Below are positions 23,901 through 34,650 of a stretch of DNA of 64,000 nucleotides, piece by piece (positions within the stretch are counted from its first letter, which is position 1; every line of letters begins with the position of its first letter). The stretch covers positions 6,852,400 to 6,916,399 of the forward strand of contig NC_031476.1 of NCBI RefSeq assembly GCF_000006565.2, given 5' to 3'. The translations under genes and the position numbers were made by a program. The stretch comes from Toxoplasma gondii ME49 (Eukaryota; Apicomplexa; Conoidasida; Eucoccidiorida; Sarcocystidae). The notes below the pieces were generated by a model. That model searched no databases, was not told where the DNA came from, and worked only from the letters and a program-made list of their open reading frames with translations.

Positions 23901-26900
23901 ACACCAAAAGAAGAACCACATCCGCCCTCAAGGCAACGAGAAGCCTGTTTACGATGCTGTACACGCGATCACACGATGCAGACAAACATACTCTAGAATA
24001 GACGGAAATTCACATATCAATATGTCTATATCTACCTAAACAAACAAATGCATATATTTTTACCTATGTGTATGTATACTTGTATTTTTTCCTATATATG
24101 TATATCTACCGATGTATAACTACACAGATCTAAATCCCTCTCTCTTTATATACATATACAGTGACGTTAACGGTGCGGGCCTTTTGAAGGAGGTGTTAGA
24201 GAAGAGACGCGATTCGTAGTTCACAAATGGCTCTCGCAGCCGTGTGTAGGGATCTTGTGGAAGCTTTTATTACATTGCTAGAAATATCAACATGCTGCAA
24301 AAGAGCCGTATGTGATGACTGTAATCTGCACGTCTCTTGCTAATTTTTACTTGATTTTTGTGAAGAAAAACGAACTGTGTCAGCAAGGGAGTTCCTTTCA
24401 AGTCTCACAGTTCCTGGGCATGCGTCACACTCGGCACAACTGGGGGGGGGCGACAGGTTCATCAAGTCTCAGCGAAGCTGCACAGCCGGAGAGAGTGTCT
24501 CCTTGAACGGCTTGCAGCTTAGTTCTAATTTAACTTGAGGAGTCCTTTTCCAGTCTACACCGCTACTTTCAGGTGCCGCCCACTTTGTTCGATGACCTTC
24601 CAAACACCCCTACAGACAGCACGCAGTTGGAAGCCTCTTGAGCAACCTCAACGGAGTCTCTCCACGTGCAAGTCTGTTGGCGTGAAGCTCGAACGCATGT
24701 TAGAACCGAACTACGGAGAGAGACGTACACGCGATTTTCTGGCGGAGAAGACTGCTGCATCCGTCGGCCATCAAGTGAACATCCGCGACAGCCATGCCTG
24801 CACCGAGCAAATCGAGCAGAAAGAAAAGAGTGGGGACGTAGCACAAGGCACTCGGGGTAGCGGCAAGCAGAGGAAAAGAATGGAACACCACCGACGCGGC
24901 CGTTGACCAAAACTCCCCGAAAGAGCCGACGAAATCCTCTCTGCTGAATTACGCTCGTTCCCTATCCGGGGGACGCCATTACACGTAACGCACACTTCAT
25001 GGTGATCATGAAAAGAACGCGAACAAACGTCCAAGAGCATGGGAAATGGAACGCAACCGGAGAAGGGAGAGGTAGCAAGAACACACCAACAGCGTCCCGG
25101 CTTATTTGTAGACACATGGACACAGGCATGTGCACACATGTAGACACTTCTACCTTCACATGAAGCTGCGCAGATGCGTGAGAAGACGTGGTAATCCAAC
25201 TGTCTTCACATCGAACAACGGACACTAAGAACACCTCGAGATCGTTCACGTTCACGACTCGTGATATATACTCATTAATATGTATGTACGTATGTATGTA
25301 TGTCTGTGTGTAAGTGGGTATACACATGCATCGAGATGACTCTATCTTCACATCAGAAACTTGTAGATGTGTGGGGGTCGCGGGTACTGATGAACGTTGC
25401 CAGCTCTTTTCCTTACAGACTCGAACGCCATCCACGCCGGCGGCCGCAGGGGAATTGGCGCCAGACTGGCTGGGCCGAAAGCAGAGCTGCAAGCACCGAA
25501 AACACGAGCCTTGTTTTCACGGTCGCCTGATGTATTTCACTGTTTCACGGTCAGTTGAGAGGCTGTGCGCAGAACGGTGAATGCACGCGTGAACGCAGAA
25601 GGGTCAGAGCGCCGCTGTGTTCTCGCGACTCGACGTCGAAGTCACAGCGGCATTCGGAAGGCGGAAAGAGCGGAACAACCAGGAGAACGACGAAACACGA
25701 GTCTAGAGCCACCTCGCGCAGCCGGGTCCTCCTGGGGGGTACCCTTACACTGAATTCGCGCCTACCTGGTCTTCTCGAGCAATCATTTCTTCCATCGAGA
25801 ACGCCAATCCCGCTTTCGCTCGCATCCGAGCGAGTCGCACGCCCAGCGGCGCGTCGACGGCGACCAGGGCGAAGAACGGCCGCTTCCTGAGGCGCAGATG
25901 AATCGCGGCAGGGGCAGCGGAGAGTTCAGTGATTGGAGTCTTGTGAGTGCAATCGCAGTCGACCGGCGCTTGAAAAAGCAAGACACGAGCCTCGTCGACC
26001 CTCCTGTGCGCTTCCGTACGCGGTGAAGACACACGAAGGAAATCACGGACAGGAACAGATCTGCTCTCCTCCTTCAGGAGCCGTTGTCCCGTCTCACGCC
26101 CCCCCATTTCCACAGTCAGACAGAGGAAGCAAGAGACACTAAGAAACACGACCTGTCGCCTCCGTCACGTGGTTCGCGGATTTCAAAGTGCAAACTGCTC
26201 TAAATAGGTTTGGTGAAGTCGAATGCTGGGCGGCGAAGAACTCGAGTTGTGTCTTGTCTCTTGGGGTTACGAAGACGCGACGCTTCTAGACAGGAAGAGC
26301 AAACGGGAGGCAGAGCTGACGCTGGTGGTGATACTGCAGAGAAGGCAGACCAGTATAACCGGTCTGCGAAAGTTACATGAGTGAGGAGGGAGCCGAAAAG
26401 TCGAACTCAGAGTTCAGAGATGAAACACTTTTTTGCGCTACCGGCGAAGGCGAACGCGCGCGCTCCCCGTGTGTGGGTTGATCTCTGAAATCGAGTTTTG
26501 GGTTTTGTCGCCTGCCACACCCCCGTCGCCAGCGGATCGAAGACACACTTTCCTTTGCAGAAGAAGAGACGTACCGCAGCACTCTCACTTCCTCCAGTCG
26601 GGAAATGCCCAGGACCACGAAGTTCTCTCGCCACCGGCTCGTGACTGAGAAAACAAAGTCAACAGAAAAGACGCTTGCCTGTAACAGAAGAATGAAGTGC
26701 ACAGATGCTTGGTAGTCTCTGACTGAGACACACGGCAAACAAGCGCTCTGTGCCGCTGCCTCCTGCTGAGAGGAGAAACACACAGAGCAGCTCTGCAGAC
26801 ACAAGACTGACAGTGGAGTGACCTAGGACGAAGAAGACACGAACGAGCAAATGCCCCCCGGCATGCGCCACGGGCATATCTGACTATATGAGCCTTTCTA

Positions 26901-28079
26901 CACCCGCACTCCGGAGAACAAGCGAGAGGCAGTCTGCGTAAGGACGTCGCACAGTGCTAGGAAATGCAGACGGAGGATCTGAATCACGGCCGCGATGAAG
27001 ATGCGAGAAGCGGACAGAACGCGTTGATCTGCATCTTCACAAGAGGCGGTGTATTTTCTGTGGCACTGTTTCCACGAAAGTGCCGATGAAAAGTATTTTG
27101 GCGGCCGTGAGACACTGTATGGATGACCGCGAGTCCAGTGCCGTCAGCCCAACGTGGAACTGAAGTGGAAAGAGTTTGTCAGAAGAGAGGATACTCAGAT
27201 GCCTGGTGTAGAAAAAGAAGCTCACAGAAGGACCAGAATGCGCGTTACATCGAAGACCACAGATATGCAGTTGTCTGGAGCCACAAAACCGTTCAGCGAA
27301 GCACAGCGCATCGACAGACCGTCCGAGCGACACACCGCGAACTCTCGTTTTTTCCTTCTCTCTGCTGAAGCGTGCGCACCAAAATCAACGATTTGTTCTG
27401 GGTCGGAGAAGGACAAAAAAGAAGCGTCTGGAGACTGAGAACCGGAACTCGCCCTGGACTCCGGAGGCCGGGCAGTAGACGCTTCAGCCGCCTTGCCCTC
27501 TTGACGAGCACTGTCGTATCTCTTCTCTTCGCTCACACAGGCGAGAGACTCTGGAGCGTCCACAGTGCGCGGAAAAGGTCGATCCCTGGTTGCCGAGACG
27601 CTGAGAACCTGGTGAGAGCAGCCGTTGGCCCCACAGGATCCAGCTGGATAAAACGTTTTTCTCTCTTCTTCAGAGACTCGGTCTGCGTCTGAGCTGGTCA
27701 CCTCGCCTCCAGAAGACTCAGAAGCTCCGCGGCTCGAAGAGACCAGGAGCTGGGTGTGGGGAAGCCGAGGTGTGCGTACATCCGGTGGAGAAGAGCTTCG
27801 TCCATTGGAGGCAGACGGAGACAGCAGGTGACTCGGACGTCTCTTCTCCTCGGCGGGGATCCGTCCGCCTTCTCTGGGAGAAGGAGAGACGGAATCGAAG
27901 AGGCAGGGCGGGTGCTGTGCGGAGCGGAGAGGACAAGAAGCAGGAAACACGCCGGAGGCAGACGAGACAGGCGGCACGCAAGACAAGTAAAGGATCTTGA
28001 AGCTAAAGTCTTCTTCGAGAATCTTCGCCACGGAACGCTTGCCGCTCTGCAGCGGCCCCACCAGGCCCAGAACAACCAT
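20946..28079 (-). CDS. Deoxycytidylate (dCMP) deaminase, 514 aa, 11 exons
   Basis: It converts dCMP to dUMP, feeding thymidylate synthesis. Exons: 28079..27380, 26644..26575, 25886..25766, 25486..25417, 24797..24729, 23761..23659, 23091..23061, 22477..22324, 22032..21953, 21655..21587, 21023..20946. All introns are GT/AG, all phases agree, and the total is 1545 nt with the stop. The N-terminal part resembles the P-loop-like region of the yeast enzyme: GPLQSGKR at the start, a 190-residue Ser/Pro-rich insert, then EQIVDFVTSRWRENFVVLG and KRPFFALVAVDAP. The catalytic domain runs from RPSWDTYFMRLTFLASTRSN through RRVGAIVARGNRVIATGYNG. Zinc and catalytic residues are H430 and E432 (HAEANALLEAG), C456 and C459 (PCLGC); an extra Cys cluster at 404/409/412 (NCNAGGCARC) is typical of the eukaryotic and phage enzymes. 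The C-terminal strands IRTVVYAEEYDD and MGVSVRRF complete the fold. Exon 7 is only 31 nt. Confidence 0.97.
23061..23091 (-). other. 31-nt micro-exon of the dCMP deaminase gene
   Basis: It encodes the last base of an Arg codon plus VGAIVARGNR, the strand before GYNGTP. It is bounded by ACAG upstream and GTACGT downstream. Skipping it would join CG to GTAATC and create an immediate TAA, so it must be included for a full-length enzyme. Confidence 0.93.
24000..24165. repeat. AT-rich simple-sequence stretch in a dCMP deaminase intron
   Basis: The DNA is TATA/TGTA-rich from about 24010 to 24160 and contrasts sharply with the surrounding 50% GC sequence. It lies in the intron between exons 24797..24729 and 23761..23659. 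A second, shorter GTAT tetranucleotide run sits at about 25280-25310 in the preceding intron. Confidence 0.75.
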
Positions 28080-28084
28080 TCTTC

Positions 28085-28300
28085 AGAGAAAAATGAGAGA
28101 ATGGAGACCCAGGAAGGGGAACAGAAGAACAGAAGAGAAATAGACGAAGACGAGAGGGAGGAGAAGAGGAAGCGAGGATGAAGAGAAGAAGAGAAGAGGA
28201 CAAGGAGAATAAGGGAAGAAGAGAGGAGAAGATGAAGAAGAGAGGAGAAGAGAGGGAGAAGCGATGAAGCGAGGGTCAGGGGAATAGGACGGGGGACTTC
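28085..28300. repeat. Purine-rich (GA) tract just upstream of the dCMP deaminase start codon
   Basis: More than 200 bases are almost pure G and A on the plus strand, so C and T on the transcribed minus str and. The tract starts within about 10 bases of the ATG at 28079. It is therefore 5' UTR or core promoter of the deaminase gene. Such homopurine DNA can adopt unusual structures; that is general knowledge and not shown here. Confidence 0.7.
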
Positions 28301-30772
28301 GTGGAAATGGTCATATAATAGAAAGACAGGGAGACGAAGGAGAGCGAAGAGCGTAGCGCCCGCTTGGAAAAGGAAAAGAGTGTGGCCGGGAAAGAGGTCG
28401 GCTGATGAAACCCTCCGAGAGAAGAAGGAGACTCAGAGAGAGACGATCGACGCGAAGGACAGAAGCGAGAGAGAAAACGCGAAGGTGGACATAAGGTGTT
28501 CTACAGAAAACCGAGCTGAGGAAGCAGAGAGAGCGTGCATGCAAAGGAACACGGAGAGAAGGAGAAACCGGAGGAAAGCGGAGACCGAGGGCAGCCGAAA
28601 ACTCCGAGAGAAATGCGTTCTTAAAGTGACCGTTTGTGTCGTGGACGCGTCGGAACTCTCTACCCCGAAACCAGGCAAAAAGTTAGATGATCAACATCGA
28701 CGATAGGCGACAGCAGTTTCTCTTTTGACAAGAGACAACAGGACGCGACACATGGAAGAGCAGCAGGGATGAGACAGGTTTAGCGGGTCTGTGGCCTGGT
28801 GCTCGAGAACCCCCCAACGAAAGGCATTTGCAGCCTTGAATCTTGACTCGAAATTTGTAGAAGAAAACCTTTGAAACTCTTGTATGAGCAGAGGGGCAGT
28901 AAATTCGTGTTCTCTGTTTCTTACGAGAACGTTCACCGAGACGTCCGGGAGAGACGGAGGCGAGTTCCCTCGCGGACATCCAGAAAATAAAAACATTTCA
29001 AAGTGAAGACAAGACCTTCGCGCCGACCCCCACGAGACACTGGGAGGGTCTGAACGCGGACGAGAGAGCACATGCGACGACAAATCGAGGACAACCGATC
29101 AGAACTCTGCACACTTCGGCGGAAAAGGTCCGTCACAGTCCGGAAGAACTGGGCACACGCCTTTCCCTCCAAAAGTGTAGACAGCTGTTCTCTTTTTCTC
29201 CTTCAATTCCAGAGAAACTCAGTCGCCTCTTTGGGTCTCCTCCCGCACGACCCCCGCACGACCTGTCGCGGCAGAGGTGAGGAACGACTATGTTCTGCAG
29301 ATGCTCCGCGGAAGCGAGGACAGAAAGGACTTGACATCGTCGAGTGTGGAGTGTACATACTCCCCACATCACGTGGTCGCATTTTCTGCCTCTTGAGACA
29401 CGAAAGGCCAGCCGATTTTGACCGAGAGGTAATGCCTGCTCAATCCCTTTTTCCGACTTCTTGCCGCTCGCACATCTGCATGCAGCTTTTTCGCGAACCG
29501 CGGCTAGGTCGCGCCTTCAGAATTCCTATGAAGGACGAATCTGACAAGATCGTTTTCATCGCGATTTCGGTTCCGTTCTTGTCGTGGCAAGCCACCCAAG
29601 TCCAAGCGTCTGATTTTTCTCGTCGCTGGCACTGATCCTCGGTGTGCAACGAACGGAAGGGTTTGTGGCACTTCCTTCCGCTACCCGAGAGGAAAGCAAG
29701 GGGAGTTCACTCCAATTTTTAGTTCACTTGCCTTTCAGGTTTGCGCTTTCGGCATTGAGAACTCCAAGTTGCCAGCTGTCTCTACAGCAAAAGTGGTGCA
29801 GCTACATTCACGAGTGCATGCTTTAACTTTTGGATCCTTCTTCGTTCACTCTGGTGGAGCTGAACGTGGACACAGAGGCATTGTCCAACCGCGCTAGGGA
29901 GACGCCTGAAATTAGTTGGAAGGCAACGGTCATTGAAACTAGGGAAGCAGCGCTCCAGACTTTGCGAGAATCGCGAGGGTCTCCGCGACGAGCTACCACC
30001 AGCGACGGGATGTGCGCGAGGAAGCTTTTCCTTTTTTCAGTTTCACTGACAGGGCAAACACGATCCACGAAGCGGTGGAGAAGTGTCTAGCGAATCTGCA
30101 GTGCGGAAGGAAGATCATTTGCCTTCAACTTTGAGGGACCCGCTGGTTCGTCAAAGTCTTGACTTGCAGAGACCCGTGGACGTCGAGGGCGTGCAATCAC
30201 GTTTCCTCTCTCTGGCTCTCGTTCCTACACAGCGGCGTCTCGCCGGAAGCCAGATCCTATTTTCCATTTGTCCAAAAGAAGAAATGAAAATGCGGCTCAA
30301 GCTCTGCTTCTTCTCCGTTTACCCCGGACGGTCAACGGATCCACACCTCTGCTCCTGATGCCGTTCGTTCAAGGTGACTGAAGTTGGAGAAGGAAGGCAG
30401 ATTGCTCACCATGCCTGCACATACCACAGACAGTCAAAGCGATCTAGGATTATCCGTAAGGAGAAAGGGCAGAAAACTCAAGGTTGACTTCCACGGTGTT
30501 TCTGTTTCAAGTCAGAAAGAATGAACGGCACAACTTGTGAGCTTCTGCACGCTGTTCCTCGTCGTTCCTTCCTCGCAGTCGGCTTACTCTTCCCGGTGGG
30601 GTTACCGGTCTCCTGTCCTTCTCCTTTTCTCTCCTTCACTGGTCGCGTCTTCTCTGCTTTTTCTCTTCCAATTTGATATCCATGGGTCTTCCCTCGTAGA
30701 TGTCTTCCCTTCCTTGTTCCTAGCGTTTTCGGGATCTCTTTCTTTATTTCCTCGCTTCCTCGTGCGCCTCCC
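28301..30772. other. Divergent intergenic region between the dCMP deaminase and the membrane-protein gene
   Basis: It should contain both promoters. A TGCATGC element lies at 28536-28542, about 460 bases upstream of the deaminase ATG, and related GCATGC sites occur near 29478 and 29816. A 187-codon open frame on the plus strand (29072-29635) has no recognisable domain and no consistent exon partners, so I do not call it. Confidence 0.45.
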
Positions 30773-33700
30773 ATGTCCGCCTCTGCGACGTTGATCTGGG
30801 CCTCGCCCGCGCCGTCTTGGCTGCTGGGAGCGTCGAGCTTTCTTTTTTTTCTCTTGGGCTTCTTCTCGGCTTCCCAGTGTCGACGGAAGAGGCTCAACCT
30901 GTCCCCCTTCTCAAGACCTGGCTGCGACTCTGGATCCTCGCTCTCTCGGTCTCTTTCCTCGTCCTCTCCTCGGCCTTTCTCGGGGGACCTTCCCAGCGAC
31001 AGGAACACGCCTTGCTCGACTTCTGCGTACACAGCCGGGGAGAGTCGCGGCAGGGTGAGGAGGTACCTCAACTTCTTTTCTTCTCTCTCAAGCGAAAGGC
31101 ACACAACTTCGGCGCAACTCTTCACCTTTGACGGGGCGTCAATGAGGATCAAAATCCTCTCTCTCGTCACATTCGCCTCGCTGCTGCGCTCTCTGCTTCT
31201 CTTGCTCCAACTCGTCGTCCCCTATGACAACATCCCCTTCTCCGTTGGTCGACCCGATACGAGTCCTGGCGCCGCGGCTCTCCTGTTCGACACGCAGCGG
31301 CCTGCAGGCCACCCATCCGATCAGGCGGAGGTCGCTTCCGTTTCCCTTTCATTTATGACAGATCTTTCTCATTCACCTCGTCCTTCTGACTCGTCTCCTC
31401 TGTCTGATTCTTCTTCATCTCCTGTGTCACTTCCTAGTCTTTCTTTTTCTTTTCCCTTCCCTTCGTCTTCTCCTGATCCTGCTCTTTCTTCTCCTTCCTC
31501 GTCTTCCTCTCCTCCTTTTCCGTCCTCTCCTTTCTCTTCTGTTTCTTCTTCTTCTTCTGCTCCTCCTTCTTCTCCATCTTCTCCTTCTGGTCCTTCTTCT
31601 GAGACTCTGTCTGGTTTGCTGTCGTTCCCGGGAACTCCTTCCGGTCGTCAGCCTCTGCCTGCTGCAGACAAAGAAAGGCTCGGTGGTCAAGAGAAAACTG
31701 GAAATACCGCGGACGAAGGCGAAGCGCAACTTCTTGTCGACTTCTCTGGCGCCCCAACCTTCTCAGCGAGAGACGGAGACACTGGCGGGAGCCGGGGACG
31801 CCGAGGCGCGAGAAAGGAAGAAGGAACTGTTGAGAAGAGAGTCCGACGGTCTCCTGAGAAGTCCAGAGAACCAACGCCGCGGCGCCCCTGCGTTTCGCCG
31901 CCATGCACAGGAGGAAACGAGACGAGAAAGCCTGAAAATCAAGGGAGCAACGCAGAGGAAGACGATGAGAGGGAGGCCGCCGAGCATGCGTCGGCGCACA
32001 GTCAGTTGCACAGTCGGAGAGCGAAGACTCAACTTTCTGGAGATTCTCCCGGTCTTCATTTTAGCCGAGAGGTACAGACTCTAGAGGCTTCGACTGGTCT
32101 CCATCATACGGATTTGGGAACGCGTGAATCGGAGGAAATGCACGTCTCCTCTCCGCTCTCTGCTCCTGCGCTCGCTGCACCCTTTCTCGCCTCGGTCGTG
32201 GATTCGCCTCCCGCTTTCGCTCTGCTTGCCTCAGCAGCGCCCGAGGCGAACGCTGCTGCGACTCGCGTTTCAGAATCGGCTCTTCCTTTCGCGCGAATGT
32301 CCTCCCAAGACGCTCGACAGTTGCCTTCCTCCTCCCTCAAACACTCGTCTTCTCCTTCGTCTTCTTCCTCTTCTTCTTCTACCTCTTCTGCTTCGAGGTT
32401 CCTCAGTCCGAATCCCCTGTGGGTCAGGACCGTCGTGCGTTCGTTGCCGCCCATGCTGTGCATCAGCGTGTACGGCCTCCTGGTGTTGTTTTTGATTGAC
32501 CTGCACAATGCGAGTGCACTCCACGGAAACGCCACCTTTTGGTGGGTGCTCTCCAGCTACGTGTCTCTGCTTCTGGTCTGGATTCTTTTCGCGTCCGTCG
32601 CTCTGATGGCCCTCGAACACAACACCAGCGAAGAAGCGCACCTGTTCGCTAGGTAGGTCTCTCCTGCTTCGCGCGACCAGTCTCGTAGTCACGGCGTTGG
32701 CGGCCTGTGGATCTGTCGCATCCGGGTCACTCAACGTTGGTCTCGACTCGAGGCAGTGGCTTCTTGTCGCATCAGTAAATCTGCTGGGCCTGCCACGCTC
32801 CGTCTCTCGACTCAGCGCACTGCCCGCAGAAGGTCAAACATACGTCGCCGTTTCCTCCGGCATTCAATTGCCTATTGAGAGTGACGAGTTAATCGTCTTG
32901 TTCGTCTAGCTGTGTCTGCACGCCCAGGAGGGACTGGAGACAGGAGGAACACGAGATAAGACACTGACTTTGGGATGGAAACTCAAGGAAAGAGACGTAG
33001 TTCGTCAAGAAGAAAGGAGCATGCGACGCCGCGGGAACTTTCTGCATTCGTGCGTGGTCCCTCCTCTGCTCTTGTCTGCATGTTCTTCACCTTGCTTCTT
33101 TCCTCTCGGCTCTCCTTTGCGATTTCGCGTCTCCTCTGTGTGTGAGTGTGGAGCGATCGTGCCCTACGCGTTTCACGAAGCTTTTGAAGCGTGGTGAGTG
33201 TCTCTTTTCGACGTTCTCTGTGGGTCTTCTCTCTCCCCGATGTGTCTCCGAATGTCTATCTCTTCAGGGTGTTACGTCGCCTGCGCCATTCAGTGCAACT
33301 CCGAATTCGACCTGCGAACCTCTTCACCCTTCGTCGACTGCCTTAGTCTCGTGTCGGCTTCTCTTTCCGTGACTCTCGTTCTTCGTGACCCGACATCTCG
33401 GGACTTTACACTTCGATCGGTGGTGACTCCAGCTTGCAGGCCGAACAACCAGCGCGGTCGATTGTTTCCTTCTCTGATTTATTCGCGTTCGAGGGCCGTC
33501 GCACTTCCCCTGTTGCATGCGGCACTCTAGCAAACCAGAGAAGAATCCATAAACGGAGTTCTTTTTAAGTTTCGATCGGAGACGCCGCGACGTGCAACAC
33601 CAGCCTCTCTCCCGTCTGATCGACTTCTCTCTCTGGTGCTCTGCGTCTCTCAGGTGCTCTGCAATTCTCTTGGGGCTGTCTTTCTCCCTCCTCGCCGTCG

Positions 33701-34650
33701 CCTGGAGTTTCTTCGGACGGCGGGTGTTGCGACAGCTCTCCTCGCAGGAGGCTTCTGCCTACGCGCTGCCTTCTCTGTCTTACCGTCGCACCGAACAAGA
33801 GCACCGCCTCTGCTCACTTCCGCAGTGCCCTCTCCACTTCTCCGACGTCTCCCGTCGCGCTTTCCTCGCCTGCCAAGACCCGCCGCTCGTGTACCGACCT
33901 TCCACCCTGCCTCGACCCCACAAGCGCGACGGCTCAGAGACGCACGAGACACTTCGCGTGCTCGAAAGCGATCGCATGCAGATGACTCCACCTGCCTCGC
34001 TGGGGTGCGGCTTCGAGTACCACCGCGCGCCCGACTTCCCTGCTCCTCTGCTCGACTCCTACTACTGCGAATCCTGTTCTGCGGCTCGAGGCCGAGAGAC
34101 GGAGCCTCGCGGGCTTGGCTGTGCGGCGTGGCTGAAACGCTGGCTTCCTTTTCTCTATCGTCTCTTCTTCAGAGACACGGAGACAGGAGAAAGCAGGGAG
34201 GGCAGGGAGAGAAGCGATGAGGCTGTTGAGGAAGTTCGCGCCGTGTCGCGGTTTTCGACGGGGCTTTCGCCGATCTGGGAGTGTCTGGCGGACGTCTGCT
34301 GTGTTGACTCTTGCTGGTCATCAAGACCGGAAGAACCCAGGAGATGCCATGCCTGGAGACGCCTTCGGCGCCTCACGCTGTTCTGCCCCCCGCTGCTTTT
34401 CCTGCGAGGAATTTACCTTCTCATGGTTGGAACGGAGGTGATTCCCCACTACTACCCAGCGGCTTCGTCGTCCTTCTTCCAGAAGCAGAAGGAGAGCTTT
34501 GACATCTGCCTCTACCTCCTCACCGAGTTCGTTCCTTTGACTTTGCTCGTCCTCGCCTTCGCCGCAAACCCGCGCACAACGCGGCCACAGCGGGATGAAG
34601 AAACCGACGAGGAAGCATCCAGTCAAGATGCGACTGAAGAAGAAGCCTAA
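30773..34650 (+). CDS. Multi-pass membrane protein resembling the THH1/TOM1/TOM3 family, with a huge low-complexity insert
   Basis: Plant members of this family are seven-helix membrane proteins of the vacuole; their role in apicomplexans is unknown to me. Exon model: 30773..32652, 33147..33193, 33268..33292, 33654..34650, 982 aa. Exons 1 and 4 are well supported; the two tiny middle exons are inferred from phase alone. Helices: about residues 14-32 (LLGASSFLFFLLGFF), 125-146 (IKILSLVTFASLLRSLLLLL), 557-573 (MLCISVYGLLVLFLIDL, compare STYTLLVLFWAEI in plant proteins), 588-610, one at the exon 3/4 junction (AILLGLSFSLLAVAW), then FLRGIYLLM and CLYLLTEFVPLTLLVL near the end. Residues about 160-545 are a Ser/Pro/acidic insert between helices 2 and 3. 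Another acidic linker separates the last two helix groups. The start ATG is the first in frame; a different 5' exon is possible, since a strong acceptor lies near 31098. Confidence 0.6.

Noticed and set aside
30478..31170. 230-codon minus-strand frame rich in Lys/Glu, antisense to the first exon of the membrane-protein gene
   Set aside because: The plus strand in the same place encodes a helix and continues into a long frame with family-like membrane segments. Lys/Arg-rich antisense frames are expected opposite Ser/Leu/Phe-rich coding DNA.
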